Shown here one piece after another: positions 16,881 through 26,900 of a DNA stretch of 46,558 bases. The translations under genes and the position numbers were made by a program. This DNA is from JAZDLO01 sp043801935. Its GTDB lineage: Bacteria > Actinomycetota > Thermoleophilia > RBG-16-64-13. Location: NCBI GenBank assembly GCA_043801935.1, contig JAZDLO010000165.1:1-46558 (forward strand), read 5' to 3'. Below the pieces are notes generated by a model. That model had not been told where the DNA came from. It made no database searches and worked only from the letters and a program-made list of their open reading frames with translations. Position 1 is the stretch's first letter. Each line of letters begins with the position of its first letter.

Positions 16881-19193
16881 TCACCAGGTGGGACCCGCTT
16901 TCAAAGTATCGAGGCGCTTGAGCAGCTGACCCACCCGTCCCGCGACCACCGAAAGCCCCAGATCGTTCAGATGCACCCTGTCCCCACTGAAGAACCTGCG
17001 GTCGAGCTCGCTTCCTTGCCGGCCTATCAGCTGGTCGGAGCCGACATCCACCATGGCATCGGCGAACCCCGGCCAGGTAGCCCGTATACTCCTGTTGACC
17101 GCCTGGCGATCGGCTTCGAAGTTGGCCGGGTAGTCTCCGTCGGAACGGGGAAGGAGCGTGAGCACCACCACGGTGTATCCCATCTGCCTGCGGCTTAGGC
17201 AATACTCCCTCAGCCGCGAGTAGACCGTCGCGGGGGAATGGTTCCAGTGCCGCATGTCGTTTGTCCCGCCCCATACCACTACCACGTTCTGGCCGAGGCG
17301 AGAATCATACAGAGGGTCGACATCGTCCGGGGCACGGTCCAGCATGTCTTTGAGCCTCTGCCCCCCGATGCCAAGGTTCGCCCACTCCACACCCGGACGG
17401 AAACGGCGCATCAATTGGCTCGGATAGGGATCGGTGGCGGTCGATCCTGCCGTCAGGGAATCCCCGTCGAACACGATATTCCCGATGGGAGCCTTAGGGG
17501 GTGCGCCGGCCGCAGCCCCGGCACTCGACCCTTCCGGCGGTCCGCAGACGCCCAGCAGGACGCCCGACGCAAACAGAGGACCGTGCAGGCGCATCAGGTT
17601 CATCAGCAACTGAACCGCTTCACCTCGCGTCGCCGGCGCGGTTACATCCCAGCCCGACAGGTCGATCCCGGCGAGGAGACCGTTGTACTCGGCTGACTGG
17701 ACGTTGCGTCCATGGTCTGGATCGGAGAAGCCACTGGTAGCGCCCGTCCATCCTGATGGTAGGGGCGCGAGCCCGTTGGGGAGATAGATCTGCGCCGCGC
17801 GCACGAGCATGGTCACGACCTGCATGCGGCTGACCTTGCCCCAAGGCCGGAAGAGCCCCTGAGGATAGCCCCGGACCAGACCCTGGTAGTAGGCCGCCGA
17901 GACGTAGTCGCGCGGATAGAGGGAAGCCACGTCCTCCCCGAGGTCGAGGAAAGGAGCGGCGGGCAGCGTGTCGTATACCGCGATCCCCAGGGTCCCGTCG
18001 AGCATCTTGGTGAACTGGGCGCGGCTGACGGGGGCAGAAGAGCGGAAGGTGCCGTCCTCGAACCCCCCGATCACCTGATTGGCCCATAGACAGACGGCCG
18101 CCTGATAGTAAGAGTCAGCCCGCCCGAGATCGGAGAAGGGCGATCGAGCAGGCAGCGAAGCGTTCCATCCGAAAGAGGAGGCGAGAAGGGCCAACTCAGG
18201 GCCCGGCTGACCGGCGGACTCGACGACCCGATAGATATCGCTCCGGCCGCCCGCCATTGGCACGAGTTCCAGGTATGGGACGTCATCGCCACCATGCCCG
18301 CGAAGCCAACGGTAGTCGAAGCTCTCGCTGTCGGTCACGTCCAGAAGAGTCTCGGCTGCACCTCCGACGATCCGCGCGACGCGGACCTGGTCGCCCCCCT
18401 CCGCGTATGCAGTGACCAAGAAACCCGCCCTGCCCGTTCCTGCCTGGGGCGCCCAGGCGTTCGTCACAGGCGCCGACGACTCTGTGCCGGTCGCAAGCTC
18501 GTGCAACCAGAAGCCGGGATTCGAGGCAGACGGCGCGTCGGCACGGTCGAATGCGATGAGCAGCCCTGCCCCGGACCCCGGCCACACCCCGGTCCCCGAT
18601 GTCGCCCAGCAGCCGTTACGCGCGTCCAGTATGGAGAGCACCGGCTCTCCCGCCGTGTCGACGACGTGCAACGAGGGCGAGGCTCCCTCCACCCTCTGGT
18701 ACAGGAGGTAACGTCCATCGGGGGACACCGCCGGCGAGGATGCGCCTTCCACGGCCCACACGATCCGCTGACCACTCGGAAGGTCCGGAGGACCTCTGAA
18801 CACCACGCGCGATCGCCGCTGGCCGGCTGCCATTTCCCGCTCTTCCCAAGCGAGGGCACTGTCATCGAGCGACCACGAGGGGTGGCCGATGGCTTTGCCC
18901 TCGGCCGAGACGGCGATGGCGGCTGCGCCGGACTCGTCGTCGTATCGCCAGATATCCCCCAGGTGCACGAGATAGAGGACGGGAGCCGGCAGAACCTGGT
19001 CGGGTGACACCTGAGCCGGGGAGGCCTGAGCGGGGGAGGGCGCAGCCGAAAGAAGGAGCCCCAGCGCGCCCAGTGTCAGCAACAGGCGGAAGGCCGGCCT
19101 GAGGTGGCAGGACCAGCCCGGTCGGAAGCCTCCGCATCGCGTGACCGCTCGAACGCCGTCCTCGCCATGACCATCGGCTGCCGATGCAGTCAC
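16881..19193 (-). CDS. secreted beta-propeller / SLH / SGNH-hydrolase fusion
   Basis: 770 residues from GTG at 19193, preceded by GGAGGAGG. The frame is open to 19466, but that part overlaps the divergent nth gene. A signal peptide (FRLLLTLGALGLLLSAAPSPAQA) is followed by a TolB/WD40-like propeller region (~75-330; GDIWRYDDESG, PSWSLDDSALAWEE, SPDGRYLLYQ). Three SLH repeats come next: FSDLGRADSYYQAAVCLWAN (~351), FLDLGEDVASLYPRDY (~412) and a weaker one (~486). The C-terminal SGNH hydrolase (~565-770) shows FDGDSLTAG, NLGIGGQRL, WGGTNDMRHW and DRVHLNDLG, giving the Ser, Gly, Asn and Asp/His catalytic residues. SLH repeats anchor proteins to cell-wall polymers, so this is likely a wall-attached esterase or deacetylase. 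Confidence 0.88.
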   Translation of the reverse strand: MTASAADGHGEDGVRAVTRCGGFRPGWSCHLRPAFRLLLTLGALGLLLSAAPSPAQASPAQVSPDQVLPAPVLYLVHLGDIWRYDDESGAAAIAVSAEGKAIGHPSWSLDDSALAWEEREMAAGQRRSRVVFRGPPDLPSGQRIVWAVEGASSPAVSPDGRYLLYQRVEGASPSLHVVDTAGEPVLSILDARNGCWATSGTGVWPGSGAGLLIAFDRADAPSASNPGFWLHELATGTESSAPVTNAWAPQAGTGRAGFLVTAYAEGGDQVRVARIVGGAAETLLDVTDSESFDYRWLRGHGGDDVPYLELVPMAGGRSDIYRVVESAGQPGPELALLASSFGWNASLPARSPFSDLGRADSYYQAAVCLWANQVIGGFEDGTFRSSAPVSRAQFTKMLDGTLGIAVYDTLPAAPFLDLGEDVASLYPRDYVSAAYYQGLVRGYPQGLFRPWGKVSRMQVVTMLVRAAQIYLPNGLAPLPSGWTGATSGFSDPDHGRNVQSAEYNGLLAGIDLSGWDVTAPATRGEAVQLLMNLMRLHGPLFASGVLLGVCGPPEGSSAGAAAGAPPKAPIGNIVFDGDSLTAGSTATDPYPSQLMRRFRPGVEWANLGIGGQRLKDMLDRAPDDVDPLYDSRLGQNVVVVWGGTNDMRHWNHSPATVYSRLREYCLSRRQMGYTVVVLTLLPRSDGDYPANFEADRQAVNRSIRATWPGFADAMVDVGSDQLIGRQGSELDRRFFSGDRVHLNDLGLSVVAGRVGQLLKRLDTLKAGPTW

Positions 19194-19290
19194 CCCCGCG
19201 CCTCCTCCGGGCTTCGCACCCGCCACTCGCGTCTCCGAAGTAGACAATATCGTATGATGCAAGAAACATCGTGGAACGTTTCGGGGGACT

Positions 19291-19965
19291 ATGGCTCGAA
19301 AGACAAGCCAAGCCGGCAGGAGAACCCAAGCTCTGGAGATCGTCGACCGTTTGAGAGGCGAGTATCCCGCTGCCGGGATCGTCCTCGGCTTCGGCAGCGA
19401 CTGGGAGCTGCTGGTGGCCGTCATCCTCTCCGCCCAGTGCACCGACAAGATGGTCAACCAGGTCACCGCGAAGCTTTTCCAGAAATACCGCTCGATCGAC
19501 GACTACGCCGCTGCCGACGCGGCGGAGTTCGAGGCCGATATCCGGCCCACCGGCTTCTTCCGCAACAAGACCAAGCACATCATCGGCGCGGCGCAAATGA
19601 TCCTGGCCGACTTCGGGGGGGCAGTGCCGGCAAGCATGATCGAGTTGCTCACCCTCCCGGGGGTGGCTCGCAAGACCGCCAACATCGTGCTGGGCAATGC
19701 TTACCCTGAGGCCTATGCCTCCGACGCCGATGCAGGGATCGCCGTGGACACCCATGTGAAACGCCTTAGCCAAAGACTGGGCTTGGCGAGTTCGGCAGAT
19801 CCGGACAGGATCGAGCGGCAGCTCATGGAGATCGTACCCCGGGAGGACTGGTTCCGGTTGACCTATTTGCTGATCGAACACGGCCGAGCCGTGTGTACTG
19901 CTCGGCGTCCTCACTGCGGCGACTGTGTGCTGCAGGACATCTGTCCCTCAGCGTTCCGAGTCTGA
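19291..19965 (+). CDS. nth: endonuclease III
   Basis: 224 residues from ATG at 19291, preceded by GGGGG about 4 nt upstream. It has the helix-hairpin-helix with the catalytic Lys (LPGVARKTANIVLGN), the catalytic Asp in VDTHVKRLSQRLGL, and the C-terminal [4Fe-4S] loop with C-x6-C-x2-C-x5-C spacing (CTARRPHCGDCVLQDIC). It removes oxidised pyrimidines and nicks the abasic site in base-excision repair. It is divergent from the SGNH gene with a 97-bp gap. All expected residues are present and length is normal. Confidence 0.97.
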   Translation: MARKTSQAGRRTQALEIVDRLRGEYPAAGIVLGFGSDWELLVAVILSAQCTDKMVNQVTAKLFQKYRSIDDYAAADAAEFEADIRPTGFFRNKTKHIIGAAQMILADFGGAVPASMIELLTLPGVARKTANIVLGNAYPEAYASDADAGIAVDTHVKRLSQRLGLASSADPDRIERQLMEIVPREDWFRLTYLLIEHGRAVCTARRPHCGDCVLQDICPSAFRV

Positions 19966-20022
19966 CGGCGACCCCTGAGCCGCGGGCCTGCGGGCCGCGT
20001 TCGACTCCCGCACCTCTGCAGG

Positions 20023-20051
20023 TTGACGCTTTCCCGCCTCGCCTATACCAT
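20023..20051 (+). promoter_or_regulatory. sigma70-like promoter upstream of paaK
   Basis: TTGACG (20023-20028), a 17-nt spacer and TACCAT (20046-20051), overlapping a TATACC. It lies about 84 nt before the paaK start in the 169-bp gap after nth, which otherwise shows nothing definite. Confidence 0.45.
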
Positions 20052-20134
20052 CGCACGGTCACGCTGCAGCGGCTCCGTCGGCTGCCGGCCGCAACCGCAC
20101 GACAGGCACGTCGCACCACACAAGGGGAACATAC

Positions 20135-21490
20135 ATGATCAGGGACCGCGAGCACGAATGCATGAGCCGAGAGCAGCTCAGGCAGCTCCAGGGAGAACGC
20201 CTGCTCACCCAGGTCAAAAAGGTCTACGATCGCATCCCCTTCTACAGGAGTCTCCTCGATCAGGCTGGAGTCGCCCCTGAACGGATCGGGGGTCTCGGAG
20301 ACCTCGCGGCCCTACCGTTCACCAAGAAGCACGACCTGCGGGACAACTACCCGTTCGGTCTCTTCACGGTGCCACTCAAGGAGGTGGTGCGCATCCACGC
20401 TTCCTCCGGCACGACCGGCAAACCCACCACCGTCGGCTACACCCGCGCCGACATCGGTATGTGGGCTGAAGTCATGGCCCGGGCGCTGGCCGGCGCCGGC
20501 ACCACTGAGGACGACGTCGTCCAGGTCGCATACGGCTATGGTCTGTTCACGGGCGGGCTGGGAGCGCACTACGGGGCGGAGCTGATCGGTGCTTCCGTCA
20601 TCCCTATCTCCGGTAGCAACACTCAGCGCCAACTCATGCTCATGGAGGACTACGGCACCACCGTGCTGTGCGCGACCCCGAGTTTCGTCCTCTATTTGTG
20701 GGACGTGGCCCAACAGCTCGGGATGGACGTCACCAGCCTACCCCTGCGAGTGGGCGTCCTCGGCGCCGAGCCGTGGTCGGAGGCCATGCGCCGGGACATC
20801 GAAGAGAAGTGGAACATCAAGGCCTGCGACATCTACGGCCTCAGCGAGATCATCGGCCCCGGAGTGTCGTGCGAATGCATCGAGGCTCAGTCGGGGCTCC
20901 ACATCAATGACGATCATTTCCTGCCTGAGATCATCGACCCGGACACGGGCGAGCCTCTGCCCGATGGGGAATTGGGGGAGTTGGTCATCACCACTCTTTC
21001 CAAGGAAGCCATGCCCCTCATCCGCTACCGCACGGGCGACATCACCCGTCTCAATCCTGAGCCGTGCGTTTGCGGGCGGACGAGCGTCCGCATGGACCGG
21101 GTGTCCGGCCGTTCCGACGACATGCTCATCATCCGCGGCGTCAACGTCTTCCCCAGCCAGGTGGAGTCGGTGCTGCTCATGTCGCCCCAGGTGGAACCGC
21201 ACTATCGCCTTCTAGTCAGCCGCAAAGGTGCTCTCGACAACATGGAAGTGCAAGTCGAGATCTCCCCCGATCTCTACAGTGAAGTCTCCGAGGCCGCTCT
21301 CTCGCTCGACGACGTCACCATGTTCACCGAGCACGAGGTTCTCGTCGATCTCCAGCAACGGATCCAGAAGAACATCAAGGACATCATCGGGATCAATGTG
21401 AGCGTGGCTTTCAAGGAACCTGGGACCGTCGAGCGCAGCGAGGGCAAAGCTCAGCGGGTCGTGGACCTGCGCGGAGGGCACGATCGATGA
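20135..21490 (+). CDS. paaK: phenylacetate-CoA ligase
   Basis: 451 residues from ATG at 20135, preceded by AAGGGGAA. It shows the adenylate-forming signatures of the PaaK family: ASSGTTGKPTTVGYT (P-loop), YGLSEIIGPGVSCEC (the PaaK-type A5 motif), RYRTGDIT, and the C-terminal GRSDDMLIIRGVNVFP. It makes phenylacetyl-CoA or a related aryl-acyl-CoA from acid, ATP and CoA. In anaerobes paaK often accompanies indolepyruvate:ferredoxin oxidoreductase and serves aromatic amino-acid fermentation. Here the 2-oxoacid oxidoreductase is about 14 kb away. It overlaps the LOG gene by 4 bp. Confidence 0.93.
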   Translation: MIRDREHECMSREQLRQLQGERLLTQVKKVYDRIPFYRSLLDQAGVAPERIGGLGDLAALPFTKKHDLRDNYPFGLFTVPLKEVVRIHASSGTTGKPTTVGYTRADIGMWAEVMARALAGAGTTEDDVVQVAYGYGLFTGGLGAHYGAELIGASVIPISGSNTQRQLMLMEDYGTTVLCATPSFVLYLWDVAQQLGMDVTSLPLRVGVLGAEPWSEAMRRDIEEKWNIKACDIYGLSEIIGPGVSCECIEAQSGLHINDDHFLPEIIDPDTGEPLPDGELGELVITTLSKEAMPLIRYRTGDITRLNPEPCVCGRTSVRMDRVSGRSDDMLIIRGVNVFPSQVESVLLMSPQVEPHYRLLVSRKGALDNMEVQVEISPDLYSEVSEAALSLDDVTMFTEHEVLVDLQQRIQKNIKDIIGINVSVAFKEPGTVERSEGKAQRVVDLRGGHDR

Positions 21491-22515
21491 CAGAGGACCG
21501 ACACGATCGAAGGCGCACGCCGAGCGACGGGCAAAGAATGAGGCACTTCCCCTCGGCGGAAGAGGATCGACTGCGCACACACCTCGATCCCGAGACGCCA
21601 CAGACCAGTTCTCCCGCATACCGCTTGGGGTTCGCCGACAACGACTTCCTTCTGCGCGATGAACTACGCGCGGTACGTCTGCAGTTAGAGTTCTTGAAGC
21701 CCGATATCCTTCAGCGCGACCGCGATATCGTCGCCACGGTGGCGGTCTTCGGCAGCTCTCGCATACCCGCCCCCGAGAAGGCCGCCGCCCTTTTGGCCGA
21801 GGCCGAACGCGGCGCGGCGAAAAGTCCAGATGACCCTCGTGCCGCCCAGAGAGAGCGCGCGGCCCGGTCACTGGTGGCGAAGAGCCGGTATTACGATGAG
21901 GCCCGCAGCCTCGCACGCATGATCTCCGAAAGGCACACGGAGCCGGGGAACGCGGACTCGGCGGCCCCGCGGGCCGGCGACGGCACCTCGCCGTGCGGCC
22001 GGCCTGATCCCGAGCACATCGATGCTTGTACGTTGCAGCATGGACCGTCGAGCGTGGTGGTGGTCACGGGTGGAGGTCCTGGCATCATGGAGGCAGCGAA
22101 CCGCGGCGCCCACGACGTGGGCGCGGATAACATCGGCCTCAACATCGTGCTCCCCTTCGAGCAGGCTCCCAACGCTTATGTCACTCCACATCTTTGTTTC
22201 AACTTCCACTACTACGCGATCCGCAAGATGCACTTCCTCTCGCGAGCGCTGGCGCTGGTGGTTTTTCCTGGAGGGTTCGGCACCCTGGATGAGTTGTTCG
22301 AAGTCCTGACCCTGATCCAGACCCATAAGATCGAACCCATCCCCGTGCTGCTTTTCGGACGGGAGTACTGGGAGCGCATAATCGACTTTGGTGCGCTCGC
22401 GGAAGAAGGAGTGATCGCTGCTGACGATCTGGACATCTTCTCGTACGTCGAGACAGCCGTGGAGGCCTGGCAGCGACTCGAGCCCGTGCTGGCGGTGGCC
22501 ACCAGGCGGTCCTGA
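21487..22515 (+). CDS. LOG-family (TIGR00730-type) Rossmann protein with internal insertion
   Basis: 342 residues from ATG at 21487, overlapping the paaK stop by 4 bp; a start further in is possible. The family core is clear: VAVFGSSRIPAPE near residue 80, GGGPGIMEAANRGA and FPGGFGTLDELFEVLTLIQT, the signature of the lysine-decarboxylase-like / cytokinin-riboside phosphoribohydrolase group. These enzymes hydrolyse nucleoside 5'-monophosphates to base and ribose 5-phosphate. Between the first strand and the GGGPGIMEA motif there is a long charged, partly low-complexity stretch (~95-180) not usual in short LOG proteins, although longer members of the family exist. Confidence 0.88.
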   Translation: MTEDRHDRRRTPSDGQRMRHFPSAEEDRLRTHLDPETPQTSSPAYRLGFADNDFLLRDELRAVRLQLEFLKPDILQRDRDIVATVAVFGSSRIPAPEKAAALLAEAERGAAKSPDDPRAAQRERAARSLVAKSRYYDEARSLARMISERHTEPGNADSAAPRAGDGTSPCGRPDPEHIDACTLQHGPSSVVVVTGGGPGIMEAANRGAHDVGADNIGLNIVLPFEQAPNAYVTPHLCFNFHYYAIRKMHFLSRALALVVFPGGFGTLDELFEVLTLIQTHKIEPIPVLLFGREYWERIIDFGALAEEGVIAADDLDIFSYVETAVEAWQRLEPVLAVATRRS

Positions 22516-22522
22516 CCCTTAT

Positions 22523-22540
22523 GCTATGCTTGAGCATAGC
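22523..22540. promoter_or_regulatory. 18-bp perfect-arm inverted repeat upstream of the CorC gene
   Basis: GCTATGCT-TG-AGCATAGC. It overlaps a TATGCT hexamer (22520-22525) that could be a -10 element, so a bound protein could block transcription. It could also form a short hairpin. It lies 8 nt after the LOG stop and 72 nt before the CorC start. Confidence 0.45.
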
Positions 22541-22543
22541 GAA

Positions 22544-22615
22544 ATGGACACGCCTGACGATCCCCGAAGTATCTACGTCTTCACGGCGCCCTCCCGCCGG
22601 GTGATTCTGCGATGA
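22544..22615 (+). CDS. possible 23-residue leader ORF overlapping the CorC start
   Basis: An ATG at 22544 opens a 23-codon frame (MDTPDDPRSIYVFTAPSRRV then ILR) whose TGA overlaps the CorC ATG by 4 bp (ATGA), the same coupling used by real genes here. No clear ribosome-binding site precedes it. The CorC start also lacks one, so translation from this short frame could be what feeds it. It may equally be chance. Confidence 0.3.
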   Translation: MDTPDDPRSIYVFTAPSRRVILR

Positions 22616-23940
22616 GTAGGACCGCAATCGAGATCATCGGCGTCGTACTGCTCGTCTTAGTCAACGCATTCTTCGTGGTGGCGGAGTTCGCCATCGTCAA
22701 GGTGCGCGACACTCGGGTGGCTGAGCTGGCCGCGCTGGGCAGCAGGCGCGCCCGCGTGGCCGACCACATCGTCAATCATCTCGACTCCTATCTGTCCGCC
22801 ACCCAGCTCGGCGTCACCGTCGCCAGCCTGGGGCTGGGCTGGCTGGGCGCTTCCGCGTTCACCCGGATCTTCGACGTCGCGATGAACCGCGCCGCGGCGG
22901 CCATCGTCGGCTTCGTGATCGTCACCTTCATCACCATCATCTTCGGTGAGTTGGTGCCCAAGTCGATCGCCATCCGCAAGGCCGAGCGATCGACTCTGTC
23001 GGTCGCCCTGCCCCTCCGCTGGTTCTATCTGATCACCCGGCCTCTCACCTGGCTCATGTACGTCTCCGCGGCCGGCATCCTCAAGCTCTTCCGCATCCAG
23101 CCGGCATCCGAGCGCGATCTGGCCCACTCGGAGGAAGAACTGCGGATGATCCTGGAGGCCAGTCAGGAAGTGGGCCACATCGATGAAGTGGAGCAGATCC
23201 TCATGCGCCGGGCGCTTACGTTCGGCGACCGGACCGTGAGCGACATCATGGTGCCTCGCACCGAAATGGCCGCCCTGCCCACTTCGACGACGGTGGCCGC
23301 CGCCATCGACGAAATCATCGAGACCAACCACACGCGCTACCCCGTTTACGAGGAAGACTTCGACAATATCGTCGGATACGTGCACGTCAAGGAGCTCTAC
23401 CAGGCGCCGCGCGACACCACCCTGCGCCGCCTGCTGCGCCCCATCGGCTTCATCGCCGAGACCTCCAACATCGAGTTGGCTCTGCAACGCTTTCAGAGCA
23501 CCCGCACGCCTCTCGCCATCGTGGTGGATGAGCACGGCGGCACGGCCGGTATCGTGACGATCCAGGATGTGATCGAAGAACTCATCGGTGAGGTGCAAGA
23601 TGAGTTCGACCTCGAGGCGCCCCTGGTGGAGGACCGCGGCGACAACAGCTATTCGGTCGACGGCGGCGCCCGCGTCGACTACCTGGAGGACCTCTTGGGC
23701 CTGCAGGTCCCGGAGGAGGGTTTTCCCACTTTGGGTGGACGCGTGTTCGAGCAGCTGCAGCGCCGCCCGCGTGTGGGCGACGAAGCTCGGGTGGGCGATT
23801 TCTACGCCCGGGTTCTGGAAGTAGACGGCATGCGTATCTCTCGGGTCCTGCTCACCCGCCACAGTCCCGAAGGCGGAAGCAGCGGCAAGTCGAAGCTTGC
23901 GGAGGGTCCCGAGCCTGGGGACGACGACCGCGACGACTGA
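22612..23940 (+). CDS. CNNM/HlyC-CorC family transporter
   Basis: 442 residues from ATG at 22612. The N-terminal DUF21/CNNM membrane domain has about four spans (IEIIGVVLLVLVNAFFVVAE, GFVIVTFITIIFGELVPKS, LTWLMYVSAAGIL). A CBS pair follows (~200-320; MVPRTEMAALP, YPVYEEDFDNIVGYVHVKEL, VVDEHGGTAGIVTIQDVIEELIGE), then the C-terminal CorC_HlyC domain (~345-425; YSVDGGARVDYLEDLLG, FPTLGGRVFEQL). The family is linked to Mg2+/Co2+ efflux or transport; 'hemolysin' is a historical label. The start has no clear Shine-Dalgarno and overlaps a short upstream frame. Confidence 0.92.
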   Translation: MSRTAIEIIGVVLLVLVNAFFVVAEFAIVKVRDTRVAELAALGSRRARVADHIVNHLDSYLSATQLGVTVASLGLGWLGASAFTRIFDVAMNRAAAAIVGFVIVTFITIIFGELVPKSIAIRKAERSTLSVALPLRWFYLITRPLTWLMYVSAAGILKLFRIQPASERDLAHSEEELRMILEASQEVGHIDEVEQILMRRALTFGDRTVSDIMVPRTEMAALPTSTTVAAAIDEIIETNHTRYPVYEEDFDNIVGYVHVKELYQAPRDTTLRRLLRPIGFIAETSNIELALQRFQSTRTPLAIVVDEHGGTAGIVTIQDVIEELIGEVQDEFDLEAPLVEDRGDNSYSVDGGARVDYLEDLLGLQVPEEGFPTLGGRVFEQLQRRPRVGDEARVGDFYARVLEVDGMRISRVLLTRHSPEGGSSGKSKLAEGPEPGDDDRDD

Positions 23941-23972
23941 CACCTTCTGCCCTCCTCAGCGCCGCCGCGGGG

Positions 23973-23978
23973 TATCAT
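23973..23978 (+). promoter_or_regulatory. -10 hexamer TATCAT for a leaderless transcript
   Basis: TATCAT ends 7 nt before the ATG at 23986, and no separate Shine-Dalgarno is possible. It lies in the 45-bp gap after the CorC gene, so the large PPDK-like gene has its own promoter. Confidence 0.55.
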
Positions 23979-23985
23979 TCTCCTT

Positions 23986-26900
23986 ATGAAGCCGATCCAG
24001 ACACCGGTAGATTCGGACGCCTTGCGGGCTAACATTGCCCGCACCGCCCAGCAGGTGACGGTTCCCGACCGTTACCTGCCCCTGGTGCAGGCCGTGGACG
24101 GGCTGTACGGCGTGCGGACGCCGCTCACCGAGACTCTGGCTGAGTACTTCCACACCTTCCGCAACGCCGATCTACTCATCGATGGCTTCCAGACCATCCT
24201 CCTGCGTAATTGGACCTACTTCGAGCGTTCCGAGGATCGGGGGCAGTGCTTCGAGCTCCTCTCCGAGCTGGTGTTGGACCTGCTCGATTCTCAGCTTTCC
24301 GAGGAGCAGACCTCGCTGCTTCTTCGCCAGCTGCTTACGTGGTGTACAGCTGCCCTGAACGGACCACACCCCGACGCCTACGACGACACCCTGCAGACGG
24401 TGGCCGAGTCCTTGTCCCGGTTGTTGCCGAGGCAGCCGCTCGCCTTCTTGGAGCGCGACGCCCTGCTACGGGGTCTGGTCGAAAGCGCCGCTCGCCGGCC
24501 ATCCATCGAACCGGCGTTCTCCGGGCTCTACCGCGCCCTACTGCTCATCGGCTATCGCCGAGTGGCTGAAAGGCTCCCTATCATAGCGTGGGCCACCTCC
24601 GCCGAGGTAGAGCTCGCCGACCCGGAAGCCGCAGCCGCTCACTTCGCGCCCCTGGCTCCGGAGCGGGTGACTGAACTCATCGCGAGGGCGAAAAGCGCAC
24701 CGGCGACCGAGTTGCTGTCTCCTGAATTGCCCACTTTCTCCTCCATCCTCGACCAAGCCATCGACCAAGTCTTCCGGATCGACGACATCGAAGACCGTTT
24801 CGCGGTGTGCCTCTATTTCCTCAAAGACGACACCCTCGGTTACCGCCAGAACGAGGTCATGGTCGACCTACTGGGAGTGATCAGACAGCTGATGAAACCC
24901 GAGCGGCACATGGACGTCGAGCGCGTGATCAGCCGCCTCACCCGCTTCTTCCGCGCTCGCACCGATGAGTTCCTGCTCATGCGCTTCCAATGCTACGAGG
25001 CCATCGGGGTGGCCATCGGCGAGGCGGGCAACGTGGCCGCTGTCGACCATCTGATCGAAGACGTGCTCTCCTGGCGCTTCCAATACCCGGAGATCCGAGG
25101 AGCGACCGATGAATGGGAGACGGTGGTCAATCCCTATCACCTTCCCAAGATCCGCTGCTGGATGCGCATCATCGGTTCCAACCCGGCCCTGTACGAGCGC
25201 CTGGCGGCCGCCCTCAACGTGCAGCTCCGGCTGGGCGGCGTCTACATCGCCGATACCGACCTGTTCCAGCGCGATGTCACCCGTTTCTTGAATGCCGACA
25301 TCCGCCCCATCTACTTCGTGGCCAAGCAGCTGCTTCGGGCCTTCCCCGTCTACTTCAACGACTTGGGCGCAGAGGGGGAGCTGCGCGCGGTCTCGACCGA
25401 GATCGATGAGATCTGCGGGCGGCGGGACACCCTGATGCACTTCCTGCGCAAGCAATCCCACGCCGAGTCGTCCAACCGGCTGGTAGCATTCAGCCGGGCC
25501 GTGTTCCACTACTGGGTCACGCTGGATCCATCCGGGCTGGAACCTTACCTGTCCGCCAACACCCTGGACGCCGTGCGCCGAGAGCGGGAATGGGCCGAGG
25601 AGCCGCACAAAGTGCTCCTGGTCCTGTGGACTGCGCTCGATAATGAGGAGAGCGCGGACGAGACGGCTGCGGCTCCCGAGACGGTTGCGGCGCCCGAGCC
25701 GGATGAGACCGCCGGACGAAAGGCGGCTGCGCGGCCGTCGCCCGCCGACGTGGAAGCGTTCCTTGACCGTCTGCTGGGCTTGCCGCCGGCCACTCTGGAA
25801 GAACACCTGGGCAGGCAACGCGGACCCAACGGCGACGGCCCCATCGGTCCCCGCAGAGTAGCTCTGACGGTCCGCACCTACCAGCTGCTCGCCCAGAAAT
25901 ACTCGCTCTCGGCCGATAACGTCAGTCCGGCCGTCAGCCACCACCTCCAGCTCGACGCCAAGACGCGCCTGAAGTTCTCCAGCGCCCTCGACTCGTGGCA
26001 GTCGGACCCCAACGCCACCAATCGTGACCGCCTGCTCGACATGGCTCTGGCCGTGCTGGAAGGGCTGAAAGCGATAGTCCTGAGCCCCACCCAGTCTACC
26101 GCCGTGGAGAACATCTATCAGAAACGGCACATCGCCGCCGGCATCCCCTCCATGTACGGCAATTACACCGAAGCCAAGTTCGACGCCCTGGGGCTGTCTT
26201 TTCGAGTGGAGAACCTGGTATCCCGCCTACTCGAAGACTTGGCTTCGGAAGGCACCGATACCTACGTGACCCGCGATTCTCTGCGGCGCATGGCCGCCGC
26301 TATCAGGCGGTTCGAACGCGCCCTGGCCGCGGACGGCGTCGATTCCCGCAACCTGGCTACCACTCTGCGTCTGCTCGAATCCAGTTTTAGCAGTCATAAC
26401 TTTACTTTTCACCAGTATAACAATGTGCTCCAGTTCATCGTCGGGTCGGTCACCGAGTTGTCCAGTACCTCGATCCTCAGCCACGACCAGGTGCTGCGCA
26501 CGGTGCTCGAACACGATCCCCGGCAGTGCGAAGTCCGGTGCATGTCGCTGGATGCGACCGCCGAGATGGTGCTCCGGGAGGTGCTGGTCTCCGCCCTGGG
26601 TATGCAGACCCTCGATCGCTACGCGTCTGCCGCCCTACGTCAGATCTCCACTCTCGCCGGCCGCCTGAGCAACCATGCCCTCACCCGGATGATGAACTAC
26701 GATCCCGAACGGCTGGTCTCGCCCATCCACGAGGCCAAGCCCGGGACCGACGACCAGATCACCCTGGGCTTCAAGGGACTGGGGCTCAAGCAGATGGCTT
26801 CCTACAAACATCGGGTGCCCGAGGGGTTCATCCTCTCCACCGAGCTGTTCAGCGCCTGGCCGGCCATGTCGTACAGGCCACTGTATGACGACACCATCGA

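Noticed and set aside
19982..20003. Apparent hairpin after nth (cgggcc repeated)
   Set aside because: The two copies are direct, not inverted, so they do not form a useful stem.
22657..23943. Minus-strand 428-codon frame opposite the CorC gene
   Set aside because: Asp/His/Gly-rich composition typical of an antisense shadow, while the plus strand has CNNM, CBS and CorC domains.
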